Source: an uncultured Eubacteriales bacterium
GTDB taxonomy: Bacteria > Bacillota > Clostridia > Oscillospirales > CAG-272
NCBI GenBank assembly: GCA_934474225.1
Contig: CAKSLU010000010.1
Span: 1 to 55,610, forward strand
Length of the DNA stretch: 55,610 nucleotides
Reading direction: 5' to 3'
Made by a program: the position numbers and the translations under genes. Below the pieces are notes generated by a model. The model saw only the letters and a program-made list of their open reading frames with translations, did no database searches and was not told the DNA's origin. Positions 32,750 through 40,350 of the stretch are shown piece by piece. The first letter of the stretch is position 1. The number at the start of each line of letters is the position of its first letter.

Positions 32750-32783
32750 ATCCCTTTTTCTGCGTCCGATTCGTAAAGTTTTT

Positions 32784-32844
32784 TGAAAGGGTGTGGGGAA
32801 ACTTTTTTGTGAGAAAAGTTTCCCCACTATTTTATTCTATCATT
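32784..32844 (+). promoter_or_regulatory. Long hairpin, copy 3, in the leader of the YgiQ gene
   Basis: AAAGGG (about 32787-32791) is followed by a 14-bp hairpin (arms GTGGGGAAACTTTT at 32793-32806 and its complement at 32814-32827) and 17 bases to the ATG. It is the third copy of the hairpin repeat at 17947 and 24684, but here it lies before a gene rather than after one. Confidence 0.6.
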
Positions 32845-34839
32845 ATGGAACAACAGTTTCTGCCCACCAACCGCGCCGAGATGGAGGCGCGGGGCTGGGG
32901 TGAGGTTGATTTTGTCTATGTCAACGGCGACGCCTATGTAGACCATCCCTCCTTCGGCGCGGCGATCATCACGCGCGTGCTCGAGGACGCGGGTTTCCGC
33001 ATCGGCTTTCTGGCGCAGCCGGACTTCCGCTCGGCGGAGGCGTTCCGCGCGTTCGGGCGGCCGCGCCTCGGCTTTCTCGTCAGCGCGGGCAATATCGACT
33101 CCATGGTTGCGCATTACACCGCCGCGAAGAAAAAGCGCTCCTATGACTATTATTCCCCCGGCGGCAAGCCGGGTCTGCGCCCCGACCGCGCCACGATTGT
33201 CTATTCCAACCGCATCCGCGAGGCGTACGGCGACATTCCGATTATCCTCGGCGGGCTGGAAGCGTCGCTGCGCCGCTTTGCGCACTATGACTACTGGGAT
33301 GACCGCGTGCGCCGCTCCCTGCTCGTGGACAGCCGCGCCGATATGATTACCTACGGCATGGGCGAGAAGATTCTCGTCGCCGTGGCAAAGCTGCTCGACC
33401 GCGGCGTGCCGATTCGCAAGATCCGCGATGTGCGCGGCACGGTCTTCCTCATCAAAAAGGGCGAAAAGGTGCATTTCCCCGCCGTCGAAACCTATGACTA
33501 CGACACACTGAAGACCGACAAGCGCGCCTATGCCGACGCCTACGGCATCCAGTACCGCAACCAGGATGCCATCTACGGCAAGGCAATCCTCGAGGATTAC
33601 GGCGACAAGGTGCTGGTGCAGAATCCGCCCATGCCCCCGCTCGAGCGCGAGGAGCTCGACCGGGTCTACGCGCTCCCCTATATGCGCACCTGGCACCCCA
33701 TGTACGCAAAGGACGGCGGCGTCCCCGCCATCGAGGAGGTGCGCTTCTCCATCACGCACAACCGCGGCTGCTTCGGCGGCTGCAACTTCTGCGCGCTCGC
33801 GTTCCACCAGGGGCGCACCGTGCGCTCCCGCAGCATCGAGTCGGTCGTCCGCGAGGCAAAGCTCATCACCGAAATGCCGGATTTCAAGGGCTACATCCAT
33901 GATGTCGGCGGGCCGACGGCGAATTTTCGTTACGGCGCGTGCAAAAAGCAGCTTACCGACGGCGTCTGCGCGGGGCGGAAGTGCCTTGCGCCCACGCCCT
34001 GTAAGAACCTCGTCGCCGACCACAGCGAGTATATCGAGCTGCTCCGCGCCATTGAGGCGCTGCCGAAAGTGAAAAAGGTGTTCATCCGCTCGGGCATCCG
34101 CTTTGACTACATGCTCTGCGACAAGAGCGACGCCTTTTTCCGCAAGCTGGTGCGCGACCATGTCAGCGGGCAGCTCAAGGTCGCGCCCGAGCACTGCGAC
34201 GACCGCGTGCTGCGCCTGATGGGCAAGCCGCCGTTTGAGGTCTACGAGAAGTTTCGCGAGAAGTACTTCCGCCTGACGCACGAATGCGGGCTGGAGCAGT
34301 ACCTCGTGCCCTATCTGATGAGCAGCCATCCCGGCTCCACGCTCGAGAGCGCGATAAGTCTCGCGCTCTGCCTTAAACGCGACGGTTACGCGCCCGAGCA
34401 GGTGCAGGACTATTATCCCACGCCCGGCACGCCCTCGACGGTCATGTATTACACGGGGCTGAACCCGCTCGACGGCAAGGAGGTCTATGTCGCGCGCGAT
34501 TATCATGAGAAGCAGTTGCAGCGCGCGCTGCTCCAGTACAACCGCCCGCAGAACTACGACCTCGTGGTCGAGGCGCTGCAAAAATGCGGGCGCACCGACC
34601 TCATCGGCAACGGCCCGGACTGCCTCGTCCGCCCGCGCGGCTCCGCGCCGCACAGCGGTGCGCACAGGGGCGGCAAACCGACCCGCAGCGGCAGGCAGAA
34701 CCGACCCGCAGCGGGCGGACGGCAGCAAAACCGCGACGACCGCCGAAGCGCAAAGGCGGGGAAACCGCAAAGTCCCGCATCCCGCGCCGCCGGTGACCGC
34801 GGCAGAACCTCCCGCACGCATAAATCAAAAAAGAAATAG
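32845..34839 (+). CDS. YgiQ-family radical SAM protein
   Basis: The protein has 664 residues. It has the long YgiQ N-terminal domain (VNGDAYVDHPSFGAAIITRVLE) and a radical SAM motif near residue 310 (NRGCFGGCNFCALAFHQGR, CX3CX2C), followed by SSHPGSTLESAISLA and the conserved DYYPTPGTPSTVMYYTG. The reaction of this family is unknown. The last 80 residues are a basic, Gly/Arg/Gln-rich tail (SGRQNRPAAGGRQQNRDD) like that of IF-2, often seen in RNA-associated proteins. The start lacks a normal ribosome site and lies behind a long hairpin. Confidence 0.93.
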   Translation: MEQQFLPTNRAEMEARGWGEVDFVYVNGDAYVDHPSFGAAIITRVLEDAGFRIGFLAQPDFRSAEAFRAFGRPRLGFLVSAGNIDSMVAHYTAAKKKRSYDYYSPGGKPGLRPDRATIVYSNRIREAYGDIPIILGGLEASLRRFAHYDYWDDRVRRSLLVDSRADMITYGMGEKILVAVAKLLDRGVPIRKIRDVRGTVFLIKKGEKVHFPAVETYDYDTLKTDKRAYADAYGIQYRNQDAIYGKAILEDYGDKVLVQNPPMPPLEREELDRVYALPYMRTWHPMYAKDGGVPAIEEVRFSITHNRGCFGGCNFCALAFHQGRTVRSRSIESVVREAKLITEMPDFKGYIHDVGGPTANFRYGACKKQLTDGVCAGRKCLAPTPCKNLVADHSEYIELLRAIEALPKVKKVFIRSGIRFDYMLCDKSDAFFRKLVRDHVSGQLKVAPEHCDDRVLRLMGKPPFEVYEKFREKYFRLTHECGLEQYLVPYLMSSHPGSTLESAISLALCLKRDGYAPEQVQDYYPTPGTPSTVMYYTGLNPLDGKEVYVARDYHEKQLQRALLQYNRPQNYDLVVEALQKCGRTDLIGNGPDCLVRPRGSAPHSGAHRGGKPTRSGRQNRPAAGGRQQNRDDRRSAKAGKPQSPASRAAGDRGRTSRTHKSKKK

Positions 34840-34860
34840 CGGGCAACCGCACCGAAAACC

Positions 34861-34922
34861 GGACGACCCTCGGTCGCCCGGTTTTTGCTTTGTTCATGCG
34901 GGCGACCGATGGTCGCCCCTAC
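34861..34922. repeat. REPIN-like inverted pair
   Basis: GGACGACCCTCGGTCGCCCG, a TTTTTGCTTTG linker and the inverted GCGGGCGACCGATGGTCG element ending CCTAC. The left copy has lost the GTAGG head. Confidence 0.75.
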
Positions 34923-34948
34923 ATAATATTTGGAGCCGTGTACACACC

Positions 34949-34973
34949 GTAGGGCGGGGGCTTGCTCCCGCCG
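34949..34973. repeat. Single short palindrome (GCGGGGGCTTGCTCCCGC type)
   Basis: Same element as 8904-8928, followed by CCTTCCCCCTTGGGGGAAGC, a fragment of the module family. Confidence 0.7.
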
Positions 34974-35083
34974 CGTCTTAGCCTTCCCCCTTGGGGGAAG
35001 CCAAAGAGACGCACCGCCCGGAAAGCCCCCGCCGCATTTCTAATTCCCGCGCTTTGGACATATACTTGCACGGGGTGATGCGG

Positions 35084-35902
35084 ATGCAATTTGTCAAGAT
35101 TCACACGGCGGGCAGCGACTATGTGGTGTGCGACGCGGCAGCCGTGCGGGACGCGCGGGCGTGCGCGCGCCTGCTCGACCGCCATACCGGCGTCGGCGGC
35201 GAGGGACTGCTGCTCGTCGGCGCGCCGACGGACGCAGACACGCCGGTGCGGCTGATTCTGCCCGACGGCAGCGAGGGCGAGGGCTGCGCCACGGCGGCGC
35301 AGACGGCGGCGCGCGCCCTGTTTGCGCGCGGCAAGTGCCGCACGCAGGTGCGCATCGCGCTCGGCGGCACGGTTTACCCCGTGCGGCTGTCCACGCTCGG
35401 CGACCGCGTGCTCTGCGTCTTTGCCGAACTGCCGCCGCTCGTGCCGCGCCCGATGGACGGGCTGAAATATTATTACGGCATCCGCGGCGAGGTGCTGCGC
35501 GCCTGCCTTGCGCGGCCGCGCCTCTCCATCTGCGACCTCGGCGGCACGCACGCGGTTTTTCTGCTCGAGAGCGCCGCCGCCCTGCGCGCCCTGGATGTCG
35601 CCGGGGTCTGCCGCCGCCTTGCCGAGGTGCTGTTTTACGGCGAGCGGATTCACATGCATTTTGTCGCCGTCTCGGGCGACAACGCACTGTCGATGCGCAG
35701 CTGGCAGCCCGCGCGCGGCGAACTTGCGGCGTGCGGCGAGGGCGCAGCGGCGGCAGTCTACGCGGCGCGTGCCGCCGGACTCTGCGACAGCGACAATGTC
35801 CCGGTGCGCGCCCGCGGCGGCAGCTTTTGTGTGGAGCTTTGCGGCAAGGCGGCGTCCGTCTGCGCCAAGAGCGAGGTGGTTTTCACCGGCGAGGTCGGCT
35901 GA
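35084..35902 (+). CDS. Diverged diaminopimelate epimerase-like protein
   Basis: The protein has 272 residues with the DapF fold: MQFVKIHTAGSDYVVCD at the start, DRHTGVGGEGLLLV, and both catalytic cysteines in place (GSEGEGCATAAQ and AACGEGAAAAVYAA). The first motif is normally C-G-N-G-I-R; here Cys is followed by Ala-Thr-Ala-Ala, and the second is A-C-G-E-G instead of A-C-G-T-G. The two altered loops bind the substrate backbone. It may therefore epimerise a different substrate or be a weak DapF. dapB lies 1.3 kb downstream. The ATG at 35084 is six bases from GGGGTG; ATG 35078 is too close to it. Confidence 0.75.
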   Translation: MQFVKIHTAGSDYVVCDAAAVRDARACARLLDRHTGVGGEGLLLVGAPTDADTPVRLILPDGSEGEGCATAAQTAARALFARGKCRTQVRIALGGTVYPVRLSTLGDRVLCVFAELPPLVPRPMDGLKYYYGIRGEVLRACLARPRLSICDLGGTHAVFLLESAAALRALDVAGVCRRLAEVLFYGERIHMHFVAVSGDNALSMRSWQPARGELAACGEGAAAAVYAARAAGLCDSDNVPVRARGGSFCVELCGKAASVCAKSEVVFTGEVG

Positions 35903-35927
35903 ATGCGCAAAATATCCGTCCGCAGGC

Positions 35928-35956
35928 TTGTGCGGCCGCCGCATTTGTGGTATACT
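35928..35956 (+). promoter_or_regulatory. Promoter of the ThyX-like gene
   Basis: TTGTGC (35928-35933), 17 bases, TATACT (35951-35956), 31 bases before the ATG. Confidence 0.65.
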
Positions 35957-35987
35957 GAGAGCAGTACGCACGAAAAGGGGAACTGCC

Positions 35988-36611
35988 ATGCTGAAAACAG
36001 AACGCACTTCGGTGATGAATCTCGAAAACGCCATTCGCGGCGCGCGCAATCCGATGAATTCCTGGGCAAAGTCGGACAGCGCCTACGACGCGGCGGGGAA
36101 CTACATCCTCGGCGAAAACGACCTCGCCCTCGCTAAAAAGCTCTGCCGCGCGGGCAGCGACCACCGCAAATTCGTGCGGCAGATTCTCGTCTCGGTGGAC
36201 ATCACCGCGCCGCTCTACTGGTGGAAGGAGTTTGACACCTACAAGGTCGCCACCGTCGCCAACTCCACCAGCACCATGCACAAGATTCACGCAAAGCCGT
36301 TTGAACTCTCGGATTTCAGCGTGGACAAGCTGTCGGACGGCGCGCTTGCCGCGTTTCGGCAGTACATGGACTATATGGAAGAGACGCGCCGCCGCTTTGT
36401 CGAGACCAAGGACAAGCGTGACTGGTATGACCTCATCCAGCTGCTGCCTTCGTCCTACAACCAGCTCCGCACCGTCACGATGAACTACGAGACACTCATC
36501 AACATCTATTACGCCCGCCGCGCGCATAAGCTGGACGAATGGCATGTCTTCTGCGATTGGATTCTCACCCTGCCGTATGCGGCGGATCTGATCTGCTGCC
36601 GGGAGGAATGA
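35988..36611 (+). CDS. Conserved protein of phage/Firmicutes type, possibly ThyX-like
   Basis: The protein has 207 residues. Distinct blocks are RGARNPMNSWAKSDS, CRAGSDHRKFVRQILVSVDI, YWWKEFDTYKVATVANSTST and LPSSYNQLRTVTMNYETLIN. Very similar proteins occur in Firmicutes and their phages as uncharacterised proteins. The order of an R-x-x-x-L-type helix and a late Asn/Tyr-rich helix suggests a distant relative of FAD-dependent thymidylate synthase, but the RHR-type ThyX motif is not intact, so activity is doubtful. The start follows AAAAGGGG. It has its own promoter and is followed by the RAYT gene after 13 bases. Confidence 0.5.
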   Translation: MLKTERTSVMNLENAIRGARNPMNSWAKSDSAYDAAGNYILGENDLALAKKLCRAGSDHRKFVRQILVSVDITAPLYWWKEFDTYKVATVANSTSTMHKIHAKPFELSDFSVDKLSDGALAAFRQYMDYMEETRRRFVETKDKRDWYDLIQLLPSSYNQLRTVTMNYETLINIYYARRAHKLDEWHVFCDWILTLPYAADLICCREE

Positions 36612-36624
36612 GCGAGACGCTGAA

Positions 36625-37158
36625 ATGGAAGAGCTGCAAAAACGAAAATCTGTGCGTCTGACCGATGCTGATTACAACGCCGGAGTGTTTTTTCTGACTT
36701 TATGTACAAAGAACCGCCGCTGTATGCTTGCCTGTATCGAAAATGCACAATCATCGCAGCAATCTGTAGGGACCGGCGTCCTCGACGGTCCGCAGGTTAA
36801 GTTGACCCATTACGGAAGAACTGCCGAGCAATATATCAGACAGTTAAGCGAATTTTACAAGCATCTGTCTGTTGAGCATTATGTGATTATGCCGAATCAC
36901 ATACATTTGATATTGTCGGTCGAGGCAAGCGAGAACGGACCGTCGAGGACGCCGGTCCCTACAATGCAGAATTCAGCTGTGTCGCAATTTGTATCTACGC
37001 TCAAGCGATTCTGCAACAGAGCGTATGGCGAGAACATTTGGCAGTCGCGTTCATACGACCACATTATACGAAACCGCGAAGATTACGAAGAACATGTGCG
37101 GTATATCGCTGAGAATCCGATGCGATGGTACTTTGACGAATTATATGCAGAGACATAG
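36625..37158 (+). CDS. REP-associated tyrosine transposase (RAYT, IS200-like Y1)
   Basis: The protein has 177 residues. It has the Y1 transposase HUH-type motif VIMPNHIHLIL and the RAYT hallmark near the C-terminus, SYDHIIRNREDY...YIAENPMRWYF, which contains the expected catalytic tyrosine. RAYTs are domesticated transposases that act on REP palindromes elsewhere in the genome. Two stretches of the reading frame are themselves copies of such a palindrome: SVGTGVLDGP (36766-36793) and NGPSRTPVPT (36936-36962, inverted). Both fall in loops that vary among family members, so the fold may be kept. There is no normal ribosome site; the nearest GGAGG is 19 bases upstream. A terminator follows at 37160. 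Confidence 0.85.
   Translation: MEELQKRKSVRLTDADYNAGVFFLTLCTKNRRCMLACIENAQSSQQSVGTGVLDGPQVKLTHYGRTAEQYIRQLSEFYKHLSVEHYVIMPNHIHLILSVEASENGPSRTPVPTMQNSAVSQFVSTLKRFCNRAYGENIWQSRSYDHIIRNREDYEEHVRYIAENPMRWYFDELYAET
36766..36793 (+). repeat. REP palindrome inside the RAYT gene (copy 1)
   Basis: A 28-bp element beginning GTAGGGACCGGCGTCC and ending GGTCCGC. It matches the elements at 8808, 15559 and 24585. It stays in frame. Confidence 0.85.
36936..36962 (-). repeat. REP palindrome inside the RAYT gene (copy 2, inverted)
   Basis: Inverted copy of the same element (27 bp), 142 bases after copy 1. Together they form an inverted pair within the gene, also in frame. Confidence 0.85.
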
Positions 37159-37159
37159 G

Positions 37160-37190
37160 AAAGGCACGAATCAGGTGCCTTTTCTTTTTT
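37160..37190 (+). terminator. Terminator after the RAYT gene
   Basis: AAAGGCAC, loop GAATCAG and GTGCCTTTT, then CTTTTTT. Confidence 0.8.
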
Positions 37191-37242
37191 GCATAACCGC
37201 TCGCGGAGCGGCATAAACTGGAACGAGAGGGGAGGCGGCGGC

Positions 37243-38007
37243 ATGCGGGTGGCGATTTCGGGGGCGTGCGGCAGGATGGGCAGCGCGTGCGCGCGCATTT
37301 TTGCCGAGGCGGGCGAGACGCTCGCTTTTTTCATCGATGTGCGCGGCGGCACGGATGCGCGCGTGCCGGTTTTTCCGTCGCCGGACGCCGTGCCGGACAC
37401 GCTTGCGTGCGACTGCGTGGTGGATTTTTCGTCTCCGTCGGCGCTCGGCGGGCTGCTTGCCTTTGCCGCGGCGCGGCATTGCCCCACCGTGCTGGCAACC
37501 ACGGGGTACACCACGGCAGACCTTGCGGCTGTCGCTGTGACAGCGGCGGACGCGCCGCTCTTTGTCAGCCGCAACATGTCGCTCGGCGCGGGGCTTGTCG
37601 AGCAGCTCTCGGAGCGGCTTGCCCGCGCGCTGTGCCCCGCCTTTGATGTGGAGATCGTGGAGACGCACCACCGCGGCAAGCAGGACGCGCCAAGCGGCAC
37701 GGCGCTTGCGCTGGCGGATGCGGTGCAGCGCGGGGGTGCAGGCGACCGCTATGTGTACGACCGCCGTGCCCGCGGCGCACGCGCGCCGGGCGAGGTCGGC
37801 ATCCATTCGCTGCGCGGCGGCAGCGTCACCGGGATGCACGAGGTGCATTTTCTCGGGCAGGGCGAACAGCTCACGCTGACGCACATCGCCGAGGACCGCG
37901 CGCTTTTTGCCCGCGGCGCGCTGGCGGCGGCGCGGTTTCTCATCGGCAAGCCGCCGGGGCAGTACGGCATGCGCGACCTCGCGTGCGAAATGCTGCGCGA
38001 CGGTTGA
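37243..38007 (+). CDS. dapB: 4-hydroxy-tetrahydrodipicolinate reductase
   Basis: The protein has 254 residues. It reduces hydroxytetrahydrodipicolinate in lysine/diaminopimelate synthesis. The N-terminal nucleotide fold is RVAISGACGRMGSACARIF, and the DapB active-site signature is ETHHRGKQDAPSGTALALAD with the catalytic His and Lys. VTGMHEVHFLGQGEQLTLTH is the C-terminal dimer strand. The start follows GGGGAGG. It is placed alone, not with dapA, and is preceded by a RAYT gene and terminator. Confidence 0.95.
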   Translation: MRVAISGACGRMGSACARIFAEAGETLAFFIDVRGGTDARVPVFPSPDAVPDTLACDCVVDFSSPSALGGLLAFAAARHCPTVLATTGYTTADLAAVAVTAADAPLFVSRNMSLGAGLVEQLSERLARALCPAFDVEIVETHHRGKQDAPSGTALALADAVQRGGAGDRYVYDRRARGARAPGEVGIHSLRGGSVTGMHEVHFLGQGEQLTLTHIAEDRALFARGALAAARFLIGKPPGQYGMRDLACEMLRDG

Positions 38008-38095
38008 ATCTGCGCGGTTTTTGTGGTAGAATGGTCATAAGTTGCGGCGGGAAATCTATGTGATGCGCAAAATTGTGTGCCTTTCGGCTCCCCTG

Positions 38096-38197
38096 TGCAA
38101 GGGGAGCTGGCGTGGAACACGCCTGAGGGGTTGTTCCGTTACCATGTAACAATCCCTCCGCCGCCGCCCGGCGGCACCTCCCTTTACACAAGGGAGG
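38096..38197 (-). repeat. Palindromic repeat module, short form (inverted)
   Basis: Family of 3731, with stems GGCGTGGAACACGCC and GCCGCCGCCCGGCGGC. With the next element it fills most of 38008-38381. Confidence 0.9.
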
Positions 38198-38259
38198 CTC
38201 AGATAGAACGGCGGGAGACAGACGGCGCCCTACGGTGCGCACACTGTTCCCGCCATTCC

Positions 38260-38325
38260 GTAGGGGCGACCATCGGTCGCCCGCCGAACGAAAGCAAAAA
38301 GCGGGCGACCAATGGTCGCCCCTAC
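38260..38325. repeat. REPIN: inverted pair of GTAGGGGCGACC palindromes
   Basis: GTAGGGGCGACCATCGGTCG on the plus strand, the linker GAACGAAAGCAAAAA and the inverted copy ending CCCCTAC at 38325. Confidence 0.85.
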
Positions 38326-38381
38326 AGGTTTGCGCAAATCTTTTGCAATTCGATAAGTGTCGGCGCAAAAAGGAGGACAAC

Positions 38382-39215
38382 ATGAAAAAGGACAAAAAAG
38401 AAAAAACCGGGAAGCCTTCGCGCCGCGCGGCGCTTGTCGCGCTGATTCGCGAGAGCAAAAGCACCTTCGCGGTCTATGTGGTGCTGCGCCTGATTGTCAT
38501 CGCGGTTGCGGTGCTGCAATTCATGAACGGCAACTATGCCAACGCCGCGCTCTGCGTCTTCACGCTCGTGCTCTTCCTCATCCCCGCCTTTGTGGAATCC
38601 AACTTCGGCGTGCGCGTCCCGTCCACGCTGGAGATTATCGTGCTGCTCTTCATTTTCGCCGCAGAAATCCTCGGGGAGCTTGGCGATTTCTATGTAAAAT
38701 TCACCTTTTGGGACACCATGCTGCACACACTCAACGGCTTTCTCGCCGCGGCGGTCGGGCTGTCGCTGATTGATTTGCTCAACCGCAGCGAGCGCTTTGA
38801 TTTGCATCTGTCGCCGTTTTTCGTCGCGCTGGTTTCGTTCTGCTTTTCCATGACCATCGGCGTGCTGTGGGAGTTCTTCGAGTTCGGCATGGACCGCATT
38901 TTCCTCACAGACATGCAGAAGGACACGGTGGTGAATGTGATTTCCTCGGTTGCACTCAACCCGGACGGAGTCAACAAAGCCGTGATTCTCCGCGACATCA
39001 CCGAAACCACCGTCAACGGGCAGCCCCTGCTTGTCGGCGGGTACCTCGACATCGGGCTGATTGACACGATGAAGGACTTGATTGTCAATTTCATCGGCGC
39101 GGTCGTCTTCTCGGTCTTCGGCTTTTTCTACGCGAAGCACGAGGGAAAATCCCGCGGCGCAAAGGTCGTCGAGGGGCTGAAAATCCAGAAACGCGAAACG
39201 CCGGACGAGGAATAA
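38382..39215 (+). CDS. YjdF-like multispanning membrane protein
   Basis: The protein has 277 residues. After a Lys-rich start (residues 1-17) there are about six membrane helices, the last near residue 245. WDTMLHTLNGFLAAAVGLSLIDLLN and TIGVLWEFFEFGMD are typical of the YjdF/DUF2238 membrane family, whose function is unknown. A soluble insert of about 50 residues lies between helices 5 and 6 (MDRIFLTDMQKDTVVNVISS). The start follows AAAAAGGAGG. It is a single-gene unit with its own terminator. Confidence 0.75.
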   Translation: MKKDKKEKTGKPSRRAALVALIRESKSTFAVYVVLRLIVIAVAVLQFMNGNYANAALCVFTLVLFLIPAFVESNFGVRVPSTLEIIVLLFIFAAEILGELGDFYVKFTFWDTMLHTLNGFLAAAVGLSLIDLLNRSERFDLHLSPFFVALVSFCFSMTIGVLWEFFEFGMDRIFLTDMQKDTVVNVISSVALNPDGVNKAVILRDITETTVNGQPLLVGGYLDIGLIDTMKDLIVNFIGAVVFSVFGFFYAKHEGKSRGAKVVEGLKIQKRETPDEE

Positions 39216-39218
39216 AAG

Positions 39219-39247
39219 AAAAGGAAGGTTGCAAAGCCTTCCTTTTT
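39219..39247 (+). terminator. Terminator after the YjdF-like gene
   Basis: AAAAGGAAGG, loop TTGCAAAG and CCTTCCTTTTT. Confidence 0.85.
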
Positions 39248-39291
39248 GTGATGGGGATGCGTCGGCGAACCATGCGGGGGTTTGTGTCTTC

Positions 39292-39405
39292 GGCTCCCCT
39301 GTGCAAGGGGAGCTGTCACCGTTAGGTGACTGAGGGGTTGTTCCGCGCTATGCAATAATCCCTCCGTCACGGCAAGCCGTGACACCTCCCTTTGCACAAG
39401 GGAGG
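39292..39405 (-). repeat. Palindromic repeat module, short form (inverted)
   Basis: Family of 3731, with stems GTCACCGTTAGGTGAC and GTCACGGCAAGCCGTGAC. Confidence 0.9.
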
Positions 39406-39478
39406 CTCAGATAGAACGACGGAAACAAGCCCCCGCATGACGGTTTGCGTGGAATTTTCGCAATTCGGTGCCCGCCCG

Positions 39479-40135
39479 TCACCGATATTCGAGAATCTCC
39501 CCGAGCGGGAGGATGCCGATGTCGCAATTGACGAGCCGCCCGATGACTTTGGGCGCGCGGCCGCGGAAATGCCCCGGCTGGTAGAACCCAATCGAGACCG
39601 TCAGCGCCGAGACGACGCAGAGGTCGCCCTCGCCGGTGTCGCCATTCATGCCGCTGTTGATGTCCGCCGCGACGACGAACGCGCCGCTTTGATTGATGGC
39701 GCGAATCGCATCGGCAGCGACGCCGCGCACCTCGCCGTGAAAGCCGGTGCCGAAGATGCAGTCGACGACAAAATCATAGCCGCTAAGGTCGGTTCCCGCC
39801 GCCCAAAGCGAAACCGGCACGCCGCGCGCCCGGCACGCTGCAAAAAAGTGTGCGCCGTCCTTTGAAAACTTTTCTTCCAATATATATAGCTGCACCGCCA
39901 CGCCCGCGTCGGCGAGCAGCGTCGCGAGAACGTAGCCGTCCCCTGCGTTATTGCCGCTGCCGCAGACCACGGCGACGCGCCCGTGCCACGCGCAGGCGTC
40001 GAAGATGCCGCGCCCTGCGCGCGCCATCAGCGTCTCCGCGTCCGTGAAATGTTCGATGGTATAGGCGTCGCTCCGCCGCATGTCGGCGACCGACAGCACC
40101 GCCGTCACCGGCGGGCGCGGGTATGTTTCCGTCAT
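39479..40135 (-). CDS. nnrE: NAD(P)H-hydrate epimerase (YjeF N-domain)
   Basis: The protein has 218 residues and is the stand-alone epimerase domain. It repairs hydrated NADH/NADPH by converting the R to the S epimer. Landmarks are VCGSGNNAGDGYVLA (the GPGNNGGDG loop), VDCIFGTGFHGEV and ADINSGMNGDTGE, where the family has D-I-P-S-G. The second repair enzyme, the dehydratase domain (nnrD), is not fused or adjacent. The start at 40135 follows CGGAGGG. Confidence 0.9.
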   Translation of the reverse strand: MTETYPRPPVTAVLSVADMRRSDAYTIEHFTDAETLMARAGRGIFDACAWHGRVAVVCGSGNNAGDGYVLATLLADAGVAVQLYILEEKFSKDGAHFFAACRARGVPVSLWAAGTDLSGYDFVVDCIFGTGFHGEVRGVAADAIRAINQSGAFVVAADINSGMNGDTGEGDLCVVSALTVSIGFYQPGHFRGRAPKVIGRLVNCDIGILPLGEILEYR

Positions 40136-40286
40136 GGCAAACCCTCCGAAGTCTCCAATTTGAACTTGTGTTGTTTTGATTATAGCAGATTTTGTGCAAC
40201 TTGTAAAGATAACCCCCGTTTTGCAGGGAGAGAAACGATTTATTGCAAAAAAATCAACAAAAAGCGCATAATCTCGAAAAAAACGC

Positions 40287-40315
40287 TTGACAAAATGAAT
40301 TTTTGATGCTATTAT
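40287..40315 (+). promoter_or_regulatory. Promoter of the amino-acid ABC importer
   Basis: TTGACA (40287-40292), 17 bases, TATTAT (40310-40315). Confidence 0.75.
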
Positions 40316-40350
40316 AAGTCATACTTTTTCAAAACGATGGAGGTATTCTT

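Noticed and set aside
29692..32751. A 1019-codon open frame antisense to infB
   Set aside because: It is the shadow of infB caused by high GC at third positions. The translation is low-complexity His/Leu/Arg/Ala and has no ribosome site, while infB has all family motifs.
40136..40286. A riboswitch upstream of the amino-acid ABC importer
   Set aside because: This stretch holds the nnrE start region and AT-rich sequence with no extended pairing. The promoter lies only 36 bases before the gene.
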